Shown here piece after piece: positions 61,530-64,000 of a DNA stretch of 64,000 nucleotides. The position numbers and the translations under genes are program-made. A model generated the notes under the pieces. That model was not told the origin of the DNA. It made no database searches and was given only the letters and a program-made list of their open reading frames with translations. The stretch is taken from the NCBI RefSeq assembly GCF_014174495.1, contig NZ_JACJHR010000004.1, positions 124,001-188,000 of the forward strand, in the 5' to 3' direction. How positions within the stretch are numbered: position 1 is the first letter of the stretch; the number at the start of each line of letters is the position of its first letter. This DNA comes from Amycolatopsis echigonensis. Its GTDB lineage: Bacteria; Actinomycetota; Actinomycetes; Mycobacteriales; Pseudonocardiaceae.

Positions 61530-63587
61530 GTGTCTGGGCGCGTGCGTGTCCAGGATGTGCCCCGTCCCAACGTCACGGCCGCGTGCGCGGCTGTTCTCCT
61601 GGTGCTGCTGACTGCGGCACTGGCGGGTGCACCATGTGCGGCTGCTCAACAAGCGCCGCCGAAGCCGCATTCCTGTGAACCGTATCCCTATTGCGTCACC
61701 AACCCGGACGTCGTCGCGCCAGCTCCGGCTCCGTCGCCGGGCAAGCCCGTGCCGCCGAGCGAACCGCCGCCGCTTCCGCTGCTCGACCAGCAAGGGTACG
61801 AGGGGCACGGCAATGGGCTGTTTAGCATCGATGACGGCTACGGCCGCGATCTGCACAATTACGATCTTTTCGCGAATTTACCGTCGCTGCTGAGCGATCC
61901 GATGCCCACGATCTGGCTGTGGCTGGGGAACATGGGCTTCGCGGTCGGCAAGTACTCGGTGGGTTTCTCGGTGTGGTTCACCGAATGGTCGATGACCGCG
62001 GGCGTTGTGGACTGGGTGAAAGCCCCGGCGGAAAGCCTGGAACAAGTCTGGCAGACCTCGATCATCGGAGACCTGCACCTGCGGCAGATCGCCTTGCTGA
62101 TCGCGGTGTGCTATCTCGGTTTCCTGTTCGCGCGGGGGCTCACCACACGGGCATGGCGCGAGATGCTGTCGACGATCGTGATCAACGCGCTCGCCGTCTC
62201 GGTCATCACTCACCCCGTCGGGTTCCTGGTGGGAGACGACGGGGTGCTGAGCCTCAGCCGCGCGCTCGGCACGGACGTCAGCGCCATCGTGCTGGGCCAG
62301 CAGCCGGGCGGAACGGGGAACCCCGCGGCGCCGATCGGGCAGGCGCTGATCGACAACCTTCTCGTCACGCCGTGGGAACTCCTGAACTACGGATCCGCGA
62401 TCACGGGCGACCGCAAAGTGGACGGTGGCTGCCGGTATTCGGTGAAGAAGGTGCTCGACGACGGCCCGTGGTCGGGAAAAGACGACAGCACTAAGGCCCG
62501 CGAGCTGGACGGATGCCCCGACCGGTACGGCAAGTACAACGAGGTTGCCGACGCCGACCGCGCGTTCGGCGCGTGGGGCTACGCGATCGCGATGGTGCTG
62601 TTCGCGATCCTCACCGTCTGCCTGAACGCGATCCAAGTGCTGGCCCCGTATCTCTTGTTGTTCGAAGGACTGCTGCTGGCGCTGGCGCTGGTGGTCGCGG
62701 TGGTTCCGGCTTGGCAGCACCAGCTCGCTTACCGGGTCAGTTCGATCGCAGCGACCGTCGCCAAAGTCTTGATGGGCATGCTGTTTCTGGCTGTGATGAC
62801 AGTGATCGTACGGTCGCTGATGACCGCGGATCTCGGTCCGGCGCTGGTGCGGTTCTCGGTGATCGACCTGGTCGTGTTCTCCGGTTTCCTGTTCCGCAAA
62901 CGACTTGCCGCCAATGTCGCGCGGGTGCGGTCGCGGGTGAGCGCGGGCATGCAGCGGCTCGGGCAACCGCGCACCGCGCCGAAACCGCTGCCGGAACCCA
63001 TCGTGGCACCCGGACCGCATCGGATCTCCCGGACGGTCACAGCGGGGACAGACGCGTTCGCCGAGTCCGTCGCCCCGGTCGGGGAACTGAAGAACAGGCT
63101 TGTGGCAGCGGGAAAAGTGGGCGGCAAGGCAGGAAGCAGAGTGCTGTCCTACACGATCGGCGCGCCGGTCTCGTGGCCGCGCGCCGCGCACCGGGCCAGC
63201 ACGGCGCTGACCTCGAAGGGCAACGCCGCGAAAGCCGCGCTCGGACGGCAGGCCGTCGCAGCCAAGGCCTACGGCGTCCGCTACGCCAGCAGGCTCGGCA
63301 CGATGACGGGTGCGAGACCGGCTTGGCACGCCGTCACGACCGCCGCGGCCGCAGTGCAGGCGCGACACGGCGCGGCGGAGGAAAAACCGTACTTGGCCGA
63401 CGAAGTCGCTGCCCACGTCCCCGCGCGCATCGCGGCGGCACCGACGTTCACCGGCACCAACCACGCAACACCGGCCGAGCCGAAATCGCCTCCTGACGCC
63501 ACTTCGTTGCCGCCGGGCATGCTCGCACCGCCCGTGTCCTGGAGCCAACGCCTGCGCGACCGCATGAACCAGAACAAGGGGGCATGA
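61530..63587 (+). CDS. VirB6/TrbL-like conjugal transfer channel protein
   Basis: The 685-residue protein begins with a signal peptide (AAVLLVLLTAALAGAPCAAA, about 20-39) and a Pro-rich stretch (residues 60-88). Then come about six to seven membrane helices: near 180-200, 215-235, 340-360, 365-385 (PYLLLFEGLLLALALVVAVVP), 395-415 and 425-450. A charged Ala-rich cytoplasmic tail (about 460-685) ends NQNKGA. Size, topology and position after the ATPase gene match VirB6/TrbL-type pore proteins of actinobacterial elements. GTG 61530 is used; GTG 61542 is an alternative. Confidence 0.8.
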   Translation: MSGRVRVQDVPRPNVTAACAAVLLVLLTAALAGAPCAAAQQAPPKPHSCEPYPYCVTNPDVVAPAPAPSPGKPVPPSEPPPLPLLDQQGYEGHGNGLFSIDDGYGRDLHNYDLFANLPSLLSDPMPTIWLWLGNMGFAVGKYSVGFSVWFTEWSMTAGVVDWVKAPAESLEQVWQTSIIGDLHLRQIALLIAVCYLGFLFARGLTTRAWREMLSTIVINALAVSVITHPVGFLVGDDGVLSLSRALGTDVSAIVLGQQPGGTGNPAAPIGQALIDNLLVTPWELLNYGSAITGDRKVDGGCRYSVKKVLDDGPWSGKDDSTKARELDGCPDRYGKYNEVADADRAFGAWGYAIAMVLFAILTVCLNAIQVLAPYLLLFEGLLLALALVVAVVPAWQHQLAYRVSSIAATVAKVLMGMLFLAVMTVIVRSLMTADLGPALVRFSVIDLVVFSGFLFRKRLAANVARVRSRVSAGMQRLGQPRTAPKPLPEPIVAPGPHRISRTVTAGTDAFAESVAPVGELKNRLVAAGKVGGKAGSRVLSYTIGAPVSWPRAAHRASTALTSKGNAAKAALGRQAVAAKAYGVRYASRLGTMTGARPAWHAVTTAAAAVQARHGAAEEKPYLADEVAAHVPARIAAAPTFTGTNHATPAEPKSPPDATSLPPGMLAPPVSWSQRLRDRMNQNKGA

Positions 63588-63588
63588 C

Positions 63589-64000
63589 ATGAATCCGTTG
63601 CTGGCGCTCCGCGTTGCCGAGTACGCGCGCGACGCCTACCGGCAGCACCCGTGGCGATGGCGCATCCTCGCCGCGTTGCCGCTGGCCGCGCCGCTGCTCG
63701 CGGCGCTTCTGCTCGCCGGAGTCCTGATCGCGATCGCCGACGATTCCAGCGGATCACCCGAGACGCCAGGAGACGTGCCCGGCATCCCGCCTGTCATGCT
63801 CGCTGCGTATGCCCGCGCCGCACAGCGGGTGGCGCAGCTCCGCCCGGACTGCCGCGTGATGCGCTGGGCCGTCCTGGCCGGCATCGCCCAAGAAGAATCC
63901 CACCACGCTCTCGGCCGGACGATCGCGCCGAACGGCGACATCACGCCGTCGATCCTCGGCCCCCTCCTTGACGGCAGCGGAACAGGCGGAAACCGCACGC
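63589..64000 (+). CDS. Lytic transglycosylase-type transfer protein (partial)
   Basis: The frame starts at ATG 63589, two bases after the channel gene stop, and leaves the window after 137 codons. It has a basic N-terminus, one membrane helix (about 25-47), then VMLAAYARAAQRV and a start of a lysozyme-like fold, WAVLAGIAQEESHH. The catalytic Glu is probably in QEES. VirB1-like muramidases of this type open peptidoglycan for the transfer apparatus. The rest lies outside the window, so a fused peptidase domain (NlpC/P60 or M23) cannot be excluded. Confidence 0.75.
   Translation, partial: MNPLLALRVAEYARDAYRQHPWRWRILAALPLAAPLLAALLLAGVLIAIADDSSGSPETPGDVPGIPPVMLAAYARAAQRVAQLRPDCRVMRWAVLAGIAQEESHHALGRTIAPNGDITPSILGPLLDGSGTGGNRT

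Overview
The window is high-GC DNA with GTG starts, four-base stop/start overlaps and GGAGG-type ribosome binding sites. The gene families (MprA/B-like and other two-component pairs, an Rv1733c-like protein, CsbD, Baeyer-Villiger monooxygenase, many acyl-CoA enzymes, Tcp-type conjugation genes) point to a filamentous actinomycete, most likely Pseudonocardiaceae such as Amycolatopsis. The genus is inferred. No tRNA, rRNA or CRISPR array was seen.

Layout. 0-3.1 kb: 5' part of an alpha-L-fucosidase gene (minus strand), a long stretch without supported genes, and a frameshifted insertion sequence. 3.4-18.9 kb: mostly chromosomal housekeeping or signalling genes. These are two OmpR-type two-component systems, a DUF998 membrane protein, a DMT permease joined in frame to a GT4 glycosyltransferase, a CorA transporter, CsbD, a COG4705 membrane protein, a GatD-like amidotransferase without MurT, a phosphodiester glycosidase and a methyltransferase. 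Several decayed genes are interspersed. 19.2-28.7 kb: an accessory island entered through an intact IS copy with about 43-bp inverted repeats. It holds a DUF4041/T5orf172 nuclease gene paired with a gene resembling the front half of Mrr-type restriction proteins, an unknown gene, a membrane protein paired with a Schlafen/AlbA_2 protein, and a CoiA-like nuclease gene. This looks like a defence island and contains the best candidates for an undescribed system.

28.9-55.4 kb: a large catabolic region. A GAF/Fis regulator with a degenerate AAA+ domain faces a four-gene operon (SMP-30 lactonase, nitronate monooxygenase, crotonase, Baeyer-Villiger monooxygenase). Divergent from that operon run a CoA ligase and an acyl-CoA dehydrogenase. 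A LysR regulator is followed by an MFS transporter, crotonase, CoA transferase and an unknown protein. A third block has an AliA-like ligase, a 2,4-dienoyl-CoA reductase, an acyl-CoA dehydrogenase, two crotonases, a BadH-like dehydrogenase and another CoA ligase. The simplest reading is that a cyclic ketone is oxidised to a lactone, opened, activated to a CoA thioester and beta-oxidised, and that an alicyclic carboxylate enters through the AliA/BadH-like branch. ProC and a TetR regulator close the region.

56.3-64 kb: the start of an integrative conjugative element transfer module (TcpC-like, small membrane protein, TcpE-like, VirB4-type ATPase, VirB6/TrbL-like channel protein, lytic transglycosylase), preceded by a sigma-factor-like HTH gene and running off the right edge.
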